DNA of 64,000 nucleotides from an uncultured Rhodospirillaceae bacterium (GTDB taxonomy: Bacteria > Pseudomonadota > Alphaproteobacteria > Rhodospirillales > Magnetospirillaceae). Position numbers and translations under genes: made by a program. Location of the stretch: NCBI GenBank assembly GCA_937887565.1, contig CALABS010000008.1, forward strand, positions 85,817-149,816, read 5' to 3'. The notes beneath the pieces are model-generated. The model saw nothing but the letters and a program-made list of their open reading frames with translations, was not told the origin of the DNA and ran no database searches. Shown here piece after piece: positions 7,519 through 15,065 of this stretch; within the stretch, counting starts at the first letter, position 1, and each line of letters opens with the position of its first letter.

Positions 7519-7677
7519 CTACCAAATACCAATCATCTGCCGCAGCCATCGACCCGCAGCTTCGGCACGCTCATAGCCGACGATGGCGTCCAGCAGCGCA
7601 ATGGCGATCCACGGGCCGGTGCCGAGGGACCATCCCCACCACCAGCCGCGATTGAACTCCGGGTGTCGCTCAGCCAT
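7519..7677 (-). CDS. small Trp-rich hydrophobic protein, 52 aa
   Basis: This short gene reads MAERHPEFNRGWWWGWSLG then GPWIAIALLDAIVGYERAEA and stops at TAG (7519-7521). A hydrophobic stretch of about 18 residues follows the WWW cluster and could span or bind the membrane. Its 5' half is duplicated, broken, at 1857-1929, which supports it being a real gene. The stop overlaps the ribosome-binding site of the next gene. Confidence 0.5.
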   Translation of the reverse strand: MAERHPEFNRGWWWGWSLGTGPWIAIALLDAIVGYERAEAAGRWLRQMIGIW

Positions 7678-7690
7678 CACAACCGCTCGA

Positions 7691-8164
7691 CTAGTAGCTG
7701 GTGCTCGTGGATAGGCGGCGATCGAGGAGGTCTTCCAGGCGCGCCAGAGCCGGCCCCATCTGCAGATAGCCGCAGCAGCCGCGCGGAACCGGAGTGAAGC
7801 GCCAGAAGGCGTAGGGGTGCTCGTCCTCGTCGTCGTAGCCGGCGACCCACGTCCAGCCGGGCTCCTCGGGCCCCTCGCCCCCGTCCTCCAGCGTGGCGGC
7901 GAAGGCCTCGCCCTGGCGGCGATGGTCCTCCAGGTTGCGCCGGTAGTCGGCGTGCGCGGCCGAGCCGGCCTGTTCGCCCGGCCATTCCGGGACCGGGTTG
8001 GCCCGCATCCAGGCTTCGATGACCGGCCCGTGAAGCGGGCGGTTCGGCTTGTCGAGCGCCGGCCCCGCGGCCCACGCCATGCAGGCGGAGGTGCGGCACC
8101 CGCCGTGTTCCAGCGGGCAGTGTAGCCGGGCGGCTTCCTCGACGGTGCGATAGACGACTTTCAT
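7691..8164 (-). CDS. Cys-rich N-terminal hypothetical protein, 157 aa
   Basis: The N-terminus has a compact cysteine cluster (HCPLEHGGCRTSACMAW, residues 15-31), possibly a metal site, with a further CC near the C-terminus (VPRGCCGYLQMG). The middle is charged and likely flexible (EGPEEPGWTWVAGYDDEDEH). Start at 8164 with leader AAGAGGGAAGACAGG. Proteins with a similar N-terminal 'C...C..AC.AW' pattern occur in alphaproteobacterial mobile DNA, but I cannot name the family. Confidence 0.6.
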   Translation of the reverse strand: MKVVYRTVEEAARLHCPLEHGGCRTSACMAWAAGPALDKPNRPLHGPVIEAWMRANPVPEWPGEQAGSAAHADYRRNLEDHRRQGEAFAATLEDGGEGPEEPGWTWVAGYDDEDEHPYAFWRFTPVPRGCCGYLQMGPALARLEDLLDRRLSTSTSY

Positions 8165-8206
8165 CCTGTCTTCCCTCTTACTGCTGCTACGTGTCGCCTG
8201 CGGCGG

Positions 8207-8515
8207 TCAGATTCCCGCGCCGTCGGTAAGAACGAGCGCGCCGGTGTCCACACCGGACACCTCGATCTCGAACATCTGGCTCACGCCATCATCCCCGCTC
8301 CACGCGCCGACAATGGCGCCGTGGATGAGGACCGGCACCCGGGCCCCCGTCGGCTGGCGGCTGCGGCCCATGCCGTGGCCGTTCACCATGCGCAGCAGCT
8401 GCTTGCGCCCCTTGGTGACGTCGAGCAGGGCGTGGCTGGAGGCCAGGTGAATCGGATACCCTTCTTTCCGGGCATCCATTTCATCCGGACGACCTGCTTC
8501 CCGGCGGCCCTGCAT
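8207..8515 (-). CDS. hypothetical protein, 102 aa
   Basis: The start at 8515 follows TAGGGGAAGACG. The C-terminal half (RVPVLIHGAIVGAWSGDDG then QMFEIEVSGVDTGALVL) is beta-rich and looks like a small barrel. The first 20 residues are charged and poorly conserved-looking. No family is recognised. It follows the 261-aa gene by 9 bases. Confidence 0.55.
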   Translation of the reverse strand: MQGRREAGRPDEMDARKEGYPIHLASSHALLDVTKGRKQLLRMVNGHGMGRSRQPTGARVPVLIHGAIVGAWSGDDGVSQMFEIEVSGVDTGALVLTDGAGI

Positions 8516-8524
8516 CGTCTTCCC

Positions 8525-9310
8525 CTACGCTGCCTTGCGGGCCGGTTTGGCGGCCGGAAGGATGCCGTTGTCACGCATCAGCGCGTCCACGGCGTCCTTG
8601 GCCTCGGCCAGCGTGCGATACTCGTTGGGGAAGCCCGAGTCGTGCGAGCGATGCTCGCCCCTCGCATGGCTCGGGGCCGCCATCCCTCCGGGGGATCCGA
8701 GGCATGCTCGGATCGTCGTTTGCCCCTGCGGGGCGGCACCTGCCAGCGCGGCAAACTGCGGGCGCTGCCCGCCCTTCGCGGAGCTCAGGGCCGCCTGCGG
8801 CGTCGCTTGTCCTTCCCGCTCAAGGTCGGGAAGGACTGCGCCCAGTTCCACATGGGTGCGGTAGCCGGTGATGCGGCTGCTCTCGCGGCCGGCGAAGATC
8901 GGATCGATCTGGCCGACCGTCTCGCCGTTGATCAGCACCAGGTAGCGGCCGATAAAGCCGAACTGCCCCACCTCGCGCTCGAGGCTGTAGCCCTCGGGGG
9001 CCTCGGCGGCAGCGGTGGCGCCGGCACCGGTCACCTCCTTGTAGCGGGCCGGCACCAAGGCCTCGGCGTCGACGCCGTACTTGGCCTCGTCGGCCACCAG
9101 GGCGGCCCAGGACCGGTACCGGTACGAGATCATGCGGGGGCAGGTGCGGGCCTCCTCCACCTCGGTCGGGGTGGCCTCGCGTACATAGATCGTGGCGGTG
9201 CTCTCCCAACCGCGGTTGCGCCGCGTGCCAGCCGGCCAGGTCGCAAGGGCGTAGACCACGGTGAACGGCCCGAACTTGCTCGTGGGCGTGTGGAGTACGG
9301 TGATCCTCAT
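8525..9310 (-). CDS. hypothetical protein with a low-complexity insert, 261 aa
   Basis: The start MRITVLHTPTSKFGPF at 9310 follows ACGAGG, with a promoter match on the minus strand at 9343-9371. Residues 1-164 and 225-261 read as ordinary protein; residues about 165-224 (ATPQAALSSAKGG ... SHARGEHRSH) are a low-complexity, in-frame insert whose DNA is full of small palindromes. The C-terminus is basic (AAKPARKAA). No family is recognised. It is the first gene of the minus-strand array, divergent from the resolvase. Confidence 0.6.
   Translation of the reverse strand: MRITVLHTPTSKFGPFTVVYALATWPAGTRRNRGWESTATIYVREATPTEVEEARTCPRMISYRYRSWAALVADEAKYGVDAEALVPARYKEVTGAGATAAAEAPEGYSLEREVGQFGFIGRYLVLINGETVGQIDPIFAGRESSRITGYRTHVELGAVLPDLEREGQATPQAALSSAKGGQRPQFAALAGAAPQGQTTIRACLGSPGGMAAPSHARGEHRSHDSGFPNEYRTLAEAKDAVDALMRDNGILPAAKPARKAA
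8639..8818. repeat. in-frame palindromic insert within a coding region
   Basis: This 180-bp stretch is dense in short inverted repeats (GCCCCTGCGGGGC, GGGCGCTGCCC) and keeps the reading frame of the host gene. Its translation is unlike the flanking protein. It resembles in-gene palindromic mini-elements such as Rickettsia RPEs in style only; no homology is claimed. Confidence 0.45.
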
Positions 9311-9342
9311 GGCTGCGAAACCTCGTATGCCGGACTTTGGAT

Positions 9343-9388
9343 ACCATACCGGAGATTGTGATTGCCCGCAAGGGGGAAAGCATATAAT
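9343..9388. promoter_or_regulatory. divergent promoters between array gene and resolvase
   Basis: Minus strand: -35 TTGCGG (9366-9371) and -10 TATGGT (9343-9348) are separated by 17 bases and face the 261-aa gene. Plus strand: a perfect TATAAT at 9383-9388 faces the resolvase; its best -35 is TTGCCC at 9362-9367 with a short 15-base spacer. The overlap suggests the two directions compete. Confidence 0.5.
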
Positions 9389-9442
9389 GTCGGGGATACA
9401 TCGGGCATTGCCCATATCAAAACCCCCTGCAGGTAACAGTTT

Positions 9443-10084
9443 TTGACGGAAAAGCACCCCACACGGTTGGTCGGATATTGCCGGGTCAGCACCGAGGACC
9501 AGGATTGCGCCTTGCAGAAGGCTGCGCTGCTGGCTGCCGGCGTGCCCGAGGAATGGATCTACATGGACGTGGAAAGTGGTCGGAAGCCCAAGCGCACCGG
9601 TCTCATCAACGCCCTGAAAGCATGTCGCCGTGGTGGCGAGTTGCTGTTCTGGAAGCTGGATCGTCTGGGCCGTGATGTGGCTGAGGTGATCTTGACCGCC
9701 AAGCGCCTGGATGAGCGCGGCGTGCGCTTCCGCAGCCTGACCGAACCCCACATCAACACCGATGCCCGCAAGACGGCAGCCGGCAACGCCTTCTTCGTCA
9801 TGACAGCGATGTTCGCCGAAATGGAAAGCTACCTGATCGCCGAGCGCACCCGTGCCGGCCAGAAGGCGGCCAAGGCGCGTGGGGTCAAGTTCGGCAGGAA
9901 GACCTTCGCCGAGCTGTACCTGGAAACCGGCAAGGTGGCCGAATTCCAACGTGACCTCAGGGAAAGCGGCGGCACCATCGAAGCGGTGCGCAAGCGTCAG
10001 AAGATCCCGCTCGGGACGTTCAAGAAGTGGCGCGACGTGTTCATGGGTACGAGCACCCTCGACATCGACGAGGTGACCGGATGA
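9443..10084 (+). CDS. serine site-specific recombinase (resolvase/invertase family)
   Basis: An N-terminal resolvase catalytic domain: VGYCRVSTEDQ carries the likely nucleophilic Ser (residue about 17) with Arg nearby, and LDRLGRD and AEMESYLIAERTRAG are the usual conserved blocks. The C-terminus (about 150-213) has the helix-turn-helix part (IEAVRKRQKIPLGTFKKWR). Length 213 aa is normal for the small serine resolvases. The first in-frame start is TTG at 9443 after GCAGGTAAC. It would cut and rejoin DNA at a res/inversion site, keeping the element monomeric or switching a segment. The next gene overlaps its stop. Confidence 0.9.
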   Translation: MTEKHPTRLVGYCRVSTEDQDCALQKAALLAAGVPEEWIYMDVESGRKPKRTGLINALKACRRGGELLFWKLDRLGRDVAEVILTAKRLDERGVRFRSLTEPHINTDARKTAAGNAFFVMTAMFAEMESYLIAERTRAGQKAAKARGVKFGRKTFAELYLETGKVAEFQRDLRESGGTIEAVRKRQKIPLGTFKKWRDVFMGTSTLDIDEVTG

Positions 10085-10770
10085 CGGTCTACCTGATCCA
10101 GGCCGGCGACGGCGGCCCCGTGAAGATCGGGTTCACCGATGGCCCGGTCGAGAAGCGTCTCCGCTCTTTGCAGGTTGGTTCATCGGTCAAGCTCCGCATA
10201 CTGCGGAGGATGGTCGGCGGGATCGCGGAAGAAACGCATCTGCATAGGATGTTCGGTGCCCTCCGGCTGGAGGGAGAGTGGTTTTCCTTTTCGGCAGAAA
10301 TGATGGCCCCGGATCTTTTGCCGGATGAGCCGCCGCCGGATCTCATTGAACGCGACAGTCGACACCTGGCATCTCAGGAGGTGCCGAATTGTGTCCCGCG
10401 CCGCCCTGACCCGTACCCTCATATCCCCTTGCTGTCTTCGTCGCGGGAGGTCAGCTGGGCGCGCGTTTCCGATAGCCATGGCGACCTTGATGGGGCGCGA
10501 CATGCATTGCGACGCGCCGGCTGCGATACGTTCGCTGGCGAATGGTTTTATCACGATGTCGACCCCAGCCAGGCGAAACGACCGCTCATGGTGTGCCGAA
10601 CACGGTCAAGCGGGCTTCTCAACGCGCTCAAATGCTGTCGCCCGCATGGCACGCTGACCATTCGGTCAAGAGCAGAAATTTCAGAGAGTGACGCCGATCA
10701 GATTTACGCAAGCCTATACAGGCGGAGTGTCGCGCTCCGCGTCCTCGACGAGCTGGATAACGGAAAATGA
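10081..10770 (+). CDS. GIY-YIG-like (T5orf172/MUG113-type) domain protein, 229 aa
   Basis: The ATG at 10081 overlaps the resolvase stop (ATGA), so the pair is translationally coupled. Residues 1-75 match the T5orf172/MUG113 variant of the GIY-YIG fold: VYLIQAGDGGPVKIGFT, then EKRLRSLQVG, ETHLHRMFGALRLEGEWF. GIY-YIG proteins are usually nucleases; the catalytic Arg and Glu positions look present, but activity is not proven. The remaining 150 residues have no recognised domain and include several cysteines. A shared role with the recombinase in DNA processing is inference. Confidence 0.7.
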   Translation: MTVYLIQAGDGGPVKIGFTDGPVEKRLRSLQVGSSVKLRILRRMVGGIAEETHLHRMFGALRLEGEWFSFSAEMMAPDLLPDEPPPDLIERDSRHLASQEVPNCVPRRPDPYPHIPLLSSSREVSWARVSDSHGDLDGARHALRRAGCDTFAGEWFYHDVDPSQAKRPLMVCRTRSSGLLNALKCCRPHGTLTIRSRAEISESDADQIYASLYRRSVALRVLDELDNGK

Positions 10771-10783
10771 AGGGGTGTACGTG

Positions 10784-12194
10784 ATGGAGATCGTTCACGC
10801 CGTCATTGGCCGGGAGCACATCCACCTGGATGGCGCGCTCACCCGCGAGTTCCGCATCGTCCCCGTCGCCGGGGAGCCCTTCATCCTGGCGGCCACGGAA
10901 ACCATGGACGCCAAGGGGCGGCGGGTCCTCACCGGCGTCGCCGCCGGCGGGAGCCGGGAAGACCGGGTGACTGCACCGTCCTTCAAGGCGCCGCCGGAAC
11001 AGACGCCCAAGCGCGCCTCCACGCCCTTCCAGGTCAAGCGCAAGGCCCGACTGCGGGCGGTGGCGGTGCTGGCCGCGCCTGGACGCCGACGGGACCGAGG
11101 TGTGCGACCACGTCTTCATGTGCCCGATCGGCTATACCGTGCGCAACCTGACCTTCGGCTTGCCACGAGACCTGCCGGCGGAGGCCGCGTATGCCCTGGG
11201 CCAGGCCATCGCCGCCGGTCCCGGCCGCCATGGCGACCGCCCTCAGCGAGCCTCGGCACGAGGACGCGGCCGCCAGCAGGCGCCGTCGCTCAACGAGGTC
11301 CTGGCGGTCGTGGACCAGGGATTCCCGACCCGCGACGACGCGAAGAAGGTGTTCGACCTCCTGGCGCGCGAGTACAAGGCGTCGAAGACCGAGATTCGCA
11401 TGCCGGATTGGCCGGGACCGGCCGTGGCGCCGGTCGAGGGGCTTGAAGTGGTGGAGACCCATCCCCTGCCGGCGCAGGAAACGCTGCACCGGAGCGGCGA
11501 GTACCAGCTGGTTCGGTTCAAGGCGGGCAAGGGATGGCGCTGGCTGGCGCTGCATGTGGGCGCCGACAACGGCCTGCCCGTGGTCGCCAGCCTGCGTTCG
11601 CGCGAATCGAGCGTGTTCCGCACCGGCAATCTGGCCGCCGATTTGGGGCGCCTGCTTGCTCTGGCCGGCGATGACGATCCCTACTGGTTCGAAGAGACGT
11701 GGGCGCGCGGCCAATTCGTCAATGCCCGCGAGGATTGTCAGCGACAGCGGCGCAATCGCGAGCGCTATGCCCGCATCTTCCGCCTGCTGCGCGTGGCGCT
11801 GCGCCAGGACGGCGGCGTTGCCTTGCTGGTTGAGGCCAGCTGGCCGGTGAAGGACCCCATGCTGCCGGATCAGGAGCGTCCGCCCGTCAATGTGGTCGTC
11901 GCCGAGCCGGACGGGCTCACGGTAGTCGACGCGAAGCCGGGTGGCGGCGAAGCGGTCTACAACGGGGTGCTCGGACACCGCGACGACCATTCGGTCGACG
12001 TGCCGGCGCTGGTGCGCCGTCTGGTGGCCGGGCAGAACGCCGATGACCGCAAGGCGCTGGAGCGGTTCCTGTGGCGTCTGCCCGCCGGCCTGTCGTCGCT
12101 CGCGGAGGCCGAACAGGCATGGGCGTCGATCGTGGCGGCCGGCGGCGAGATCATCCAGGTCGGGGACGATGACCCGATCCTGGCAGCCAAGTAG
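10784..12194 (+). pseudogene. hypothetical protein interrupted by a one-base insertion
   Basis: The start MEIVHAVIGREHIHLDGALT at 10784 follows AAGGGG. The frame reads well to VAVLAA at about 11077, where an extra C in GCGCCTGG shifts it; removing it gives VAVLAALDADGTEVCDHV, which continues in the frame ending at 12194. The restored protein would be about 469 aa. The segment around 11215-11290 may carry a further local frame change (the alternative frame reads MATALSEPRHEDAAAS). If the shift is real, the 3' part could be made from the GTG at 11100 (364 aa). No family is recognised. Confidence 0.6.
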
Positions 12195-12203
12195 GGTTTG
12201 CCC

Positions 12204-12905
12204 ATGCCCAGCCAGACCGACCTTCGCGCCATCACCGACCGCCTCAACGGCCGCCAGCGGGCCTACCTGCTGGCCGTCTACGGTGAGGACCAGCTGCGCG
12301 AGGCGGCCAACAAGGGCCGCATGGGCGCGCCGCCGGCGCGCACCTGGCGTTGGATCGAGTACGGCCCCGTCGGCGCCCGCTTCCTCGATTCCCACACGGC
12401 GTTCCTGCTGCGCCGGGAACTGGAGCGCCGGGACCTGGTCGACCAGGGCACCGGCGCGACCTGGGCGGCGCTGGTCGCGGCCGGGTTGGTGGAGACCCGC
12501 CACGCCCATACCGGCTTCGCCGACCGGCGCACCGGGCGGCCGATCCTGTCGTTGCTGGTCAAGATGACCACGACGGGCCGCAAGGTTGCGCGTATCCTCA
12601 AGGGCGAGCCCTTGACCCGGCCCAAGGCGGACAAGCCGTTGAGCCTGGCGGCCCTTCGCCTGATTGCCCATGGCCAGCGACACCCGGATATGGATTTCCA
12701 TTTCGCCGATCCGTGGGACATCTGCCCGCTCGACCACCTGGTCATGCGCGGGATCTGCCTCGGGCTGATCAAGCGCGGGCTGCTGGCGGGCGAATTCCCC
12801 GACCAGCTGCGGATCACGCCGACAGGGCAGGCGCTCGACGTCACCAAACAGCCCAACTGGAAGCCGTTGCGCCGGCCGAGCTGGGCTTCGGAAATGCGTG
12901 CCTGA
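12204..12905 (+). CDS. hypothetical protein with two wHTH-like segments, 233 aa
   Basis: Starts MPSQTDLRAITDRLNGRQRA after TAGGGTTTGCCC, 6 bases beyond a weaker in-frame TTG. Two segments look like winged-helix C-terminal halves: AALVAAGLVETRHA with a following TTTGRKVARIL, and LIKRGLLAGEFPDQLRITPT followed by GQAL. The N-terminal LNGRQRAYLLAVYGEDQ is a helix seen in small phage and plasmid proteins. A DNA-binding role is plausible but not proven. Confidence 0.6.
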   Translation: MPSQTDLRAITDRLNGRQRAYLLAVYGEDQLREAANKGRMGAPPARTWRWIEYGPVGARFLDSHTAFLLRRELERRDLVDQGTGATWAALVAAGLVETRHAHTGFADRRTGRPILSLLVKMTTTGRKVARILKGEPLTRPKADKPLSLAALRLIAHGQRHPDMDFHFADPWDICPLDHLVMRGICLGLIKRGLLAGEFPDQLRITPTGQALDVTKQPNWKPLRRPSWASEMRA

Positions 12906-12928
12906 ACCGAAGGTCAACAGGAGACACG

Positions 12929-13150
12929 ATGCAGCACCCGACTTTGCAATGCGAGGTCATCTCGCTGACCTACAATTTCGACGACAAGACCGGAATCCTG
13001 GTCATGGCCGAGGGCGATTGCTGCGACATGGCCGGGTGCATCGCTCTGTTCCAAGCGATCGATCCTGCCGTAAAAGGCATCGCCACCGTCTCCGGTGACA
13101 AGCCGGACACCATGTACGTCCGCTCGGCCGCCGGCTGGGTGGCGCGATAG
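12929..13150 (+). CDS. hypothetical protein, 73 aa
   Basis: The start MQHPTLQCEVISLTYNFDD follows ACAGGAGACACG. The chosen frame replaces a longer frame that shadows the preceding gene. It has a CCDMAGC cluster and an alternating beta pattern; no family is recognised. It lies 23 bases downstream of its neighbour in a run of small same-strand genes. Confidence 0.6.
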   Translation: MQHPTLQCEVISLTYNFDDKTGILVMAEGDCCDMAGCIALFQAIDPAVKGIATVSGDKPDTMYVRSAAGWVAR

Positions 13151-13173
13151 GGTCCCAAAAGAGGAGTTTTCGA

Positions 13174-13377
13174 ATGTCGGAACAGGAAACCCGCAGCTTT
13201 GAGGTCAAGCCGACAGGGAGCGGAGCATCCGCCGTATATCGGCTGCATTTCATCCGAGACGGCAAGAAGATCGGCCATGAGGACTTTCATGGCAATGGAA
13301 CCAAGGACGGGGACATCGAGGCCCAGCAAGCGGCTCAAAACAAAGGCGAGAACTGGATCGACCTGGGGGTAAGGTGA
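13174..13377 (+). CDS. hypothetical protein, 67 aa
   Basis: A small gene with strong leader AAAAGAGGAG. MSEQETRSFEVKPTGSG opens into a beta-like stretch (VYRLHFIRDGKKIGHEDFHG) and a C-terminal helix. Nothing enzymatic is seen. Its stop overlaps the next gene's leader. Confidence 0.6.
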   Translation: MSEQETRSFEVKPTGSGASAVYRLHFIRDGKKIGHEDFHGNGTKDGDIEAQQAAQNKGENWIDLGVR

Positions 13378-13379
13378 CA

Positions 13380-13778
13380 ATGAACGACAACCGGCCCCGC
13401 ACTGCGGAACAGAAGGCCGACCCCGCCCACTGGCGGATCGGCGACGTCGTGATGCTGCACCCCGACGCGCTGTCGGCGGACCAAACCCCGCATCCGCATG
13501 CCGGGCGCCTGGGCCGGATCGCCGCCATCACTCCGGCTCGGCCGGCCGACCTGCTGCTGGTGACCATCGTTGCCGGCGGCGGCGCCGGCAAGGACACCCA
13601 CCTGGCGCTGCAGGCCGCCATGTTCCTCGGCGTGCCGGAATTCTGCGTCGAGAGCTATGAGCCAGAACCGGGCGTCACGGCCTGGCGGATCAGCGCCGAG
13701 GGGCGGAGGGTGCTGGTCGACGGCATGGGGTGGCCCATTACGGAAGCCAGCCTAGGCAGGAATGTGAGCGCGAGGTGA
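13380..13778 (+). CDS. hypothetical protein, 132 aa
   Basis: The ATG at 13380 has GGGGTAAGG upstream; a GTG two codons earlier is possible. The central part has the pattern of a small beta-barrel (WRIGDVVMLHPDAL, GRLGRIAAITPARPADLLLV). The segment VAGGGAGKDTHLALQ resembles a P-loop by composition but does not fit GxxxxGK[ST] spacing, so I do not call an ATPase. Family unknown. Confidence 0.55.
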   Translation: MNDNRPRTAEQKADPAHWRIGDVVMLHPDALSADQTPHPHAGRLGRIAAITPARPADLLLVTIVAGGGAGKDTHLALQAAMFLGVPEFCVESYEPEPGVTAWRISAEGRRVLVDGMGWPITEASLGRNVSAR

Positions 13779-13850
13779 ACCTGGGGATGGCGGCGCCACC
13801 CCCAGGCCCCGGCATTAGGGGTCCATATACCTGCATCACATATACACGTC

Positions 13851-13884
13851 TTGCAGGCTGACCGGGATGCGGGTATAATCCCGG
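13851..13884 (+). promoter_or_regulatory. higBA promoter with overlapping palindromic operator
   Basis: TTGCAG (13851-13856), a 17-base spacer and TATAAT (13874-13879) form a strong sigma70-type promoter. CCGGGA (13862-13867) and TCCCGG (13879-13884) make an inverted repeat across the -10 box, a natural site for antitoxin repression. The expected transcription start is at about the A of the higB ATG. A CATATAC direct repeat lies just upstream (about 13824-13845). Confidence 0.65.
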
Positions 13885-13885
13885 C

Positions 13886-14167
13886 ATGATCAGGAGCTTC
13901 GCTGACAAGGATGCCGAAGGGCTGTTTCACGGGCGGTTCGCCCGCAAGCTGCCGCACGATATCCAGCGGGCGGTGCAACGCAAGCTGCGCCAGATCCACG
14001 CGGCCGAGGCCCTGACCGATTTACGGGTGCCGCCGGGCAACCATCTGGAAGCCCTCAAGGGCGACCGCGCCGGACAGCACAGCATCAGGATCAATGACCA
14101 GTGGCGCATCTGCTTCACCTGGTCGGACAGTGGCGCCGATGGCGTCGAGATCGTGGACTACCACTAG
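13886..14167 (+). CDS. higB: HigB/RelE-family mRNA interferase toxin
   Basis: The 93-residue product matches the HigB branch of RelE toxins: MIRSFADKDAEGLFHG, then VPPGNHLEALKGDRAGQHSI and RINDQWRICFTWSD, and a C-terminal VEIVDYH. Members cleave mRNA at the ribosome and are held inactive by HigA. The toxin gene precedes the antitoxin, the usual higBA order. The ATG sits 7 bases after the -10 box with no room for a ribosome-binding site, so a leaderless transcript is likely. Confidence 0.9.
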   Translation: MIRSFADKDAEGLFHGRFARKLPHDIQRAVQRKLRQIHAAEALTDLRVPPGNHLEALKGDRAGQHSIRINDQWRICFTWSDSGADGVEIVDYH

Positions 14168-14177
14168 GGAGAAGGCC

Positions 14178-14480
14178 ATGGCGATCACCAGGGACTTGCC
14201 GCCGATTCATCCGGGTGAACAGCTTCGCGAAGAATTCATGAAGCCGCTGAACCTGTCCGCCTACAAGTTGGCCAAGGACATCGACGTGCCGGTGAGCCGG
14301 GTGCAGGATATTGTCGGCGAACGCCGCGCTATCACCGGCGACACCGCCCTGCGCCTGGCCCGCTACTTCGGCACCACACCGGAGTTCTGGCTGAACATGC
14401 AGCGCGACTTCGATCTGGAGCAGGCCGAAATTGAGGTAGGCGAGCAGATCGCCGCCAAGGTCCATCCGCGCGCCGCGTAG
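14178..14480 (+). CDS. higA: HigA antitoxin, XRE-type HTH
   Basis: Starts MAITRDLPPIHPGEQLREEF, the signature HigA N-terminus, followed by an XRE helix-turn-helix (LSAYKLAKDIDVPVSRVQDI) and the family motif FGTTPEFWLNMQRDFDLE. Length 100 aa is typical. It neutralises HigB and represses the higBA promoter; the palindrome over the -10 box is the likely target. The ATG follows GGAGAAGG, 10 bases after the toxin stop. Confidence 0.92.
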   Translation: MAITRDLPPIHPGEQLREEFMKPLNLSAYKLAKDIDVPVSRVQDIVGERRAITGDTALRLARYFGTTPEFWLNMQRDFDLEQAEIEVGEQIAAKVHPRAA

Positions 14481-14496
14481 CTCCAAGGTGACCGAG

Positions 14497-14700
14497 ATGG
14501 CTGACACTCAGACCGTTCGCATCGAGGCTCTGGATCGGGCCGAGCTTCCCGAGCCGGCCTATCGGGAGATGCTGGGCCTCGCCCGCAGCGTCTACCGTTC
14601 GGCGCTGGCGCTGCCGGGTGGAGATCACGACAAGGCCCTGATGGCGGTCTTCCTGACCGGCGCCATCCAGGGCAACCACGCAATCGCCAACCAAGGGTGA
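14497..14700 (+). CDS. hypothetical protein, 67 aa
   Basis: Starts MADTQTVRIEALDRAELPEP with leader AAGGTGACCGAG; the same leader precedes the gene at 15066. An in-frame GTG at 14488 is possible. It is helical, with AYREMLGLARSVYRSALAL and HDKALMAVFLTGAIQGN. Family unknown. Confidence 0.55.
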   Translation: MADTQTVRIEALDRAELPEPAYREMLGLARSVYRSALALPGGDHDKALMAVFLTGAIQGNHAIANQG

Positions 14701-14705
14701 ACGAA

Positions 14706-15050
14706 ATGGACTATCGCATGCCGACAATGATCACGACGGACGTCCCGAGTTCGGTGAAGGTGGAAATCACCGTGGGCCATCGCAAGAGCGACGCCGAACC
14801 GCATGTGCTCGTGTCGCTGACCAATACCGGTGCGGAGGCGGCGAAGGCGCAGTTCACCATGATGCCGTCCGCCGGCCAGGAATTTCACCCGTGTTATCTC
14901 GGTATCACCGGGACCGCGCCATTCGACTGGGATCAGGTGGCGACAGGAAATCCCCAACATTGGGGGTTCGTGGTCACCGGCATTCGGCCTGGCCAGACGG
15001 CGCGCATCGAACTCGGTCTGCGCGATCTCAATGTCGCGTCGGCGGCCTGA
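14706..15050 (+). CDS. hypothetical beta-rich protein, 114 aa
   Basis: Starts MDYRMPTMITTDVPSSVKVE; a GTG at 14697 overlapping the previous stop is an alternative. The sequence alternates strands (VKVEITVGHRKSD, HVLVSLTNTGAEAAKAQFTM) and ends with an Ig-like pattern (GIRPGQTARIELGLRDL), suggesting a small beta-sandwich. No signal peptide. Function unknown. Confidence 0.55.
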   Translation: MDYRMPTMITTDVPSSVKVEITVGHRKSDAEPHVLVSLTNTGAEAAKAQFTMMPSAGQEFHPCYLGITGTAPFDWDQVATGNPQHWGFVVTGIRPGQTARIELGLRDLNVASAA

Positions 15051-15065
15051 CACAAGGTGACCGAG

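Larger units (their letters stand above)
7048..7519. repeat. 472-bp direct repeat, copy 2
   Basis: Second copy of the cassette repeat described at 2518-2989. Its boundaries are set by loss of match at CACTCCT before 7048 and at CCTACCAAA after 7519. Homologous recombination between the copies would delete or amplify the 4.5 kb between them. Confidence 0.9.

Noticed and set aside
10628..11119. Minus-strand ORF opposite the frameshifted gene at 10784
   Set aside because: Arg/His-rich shadow composition and no ribosome-binding site.
13559..13600. P-loop ATPase from VAGGGAGKDTHLALQ
   Set aside because: GAGK is present but spacing does not fit GxxxxGK[ST] and no Walker B follows in the 132-aa protein.
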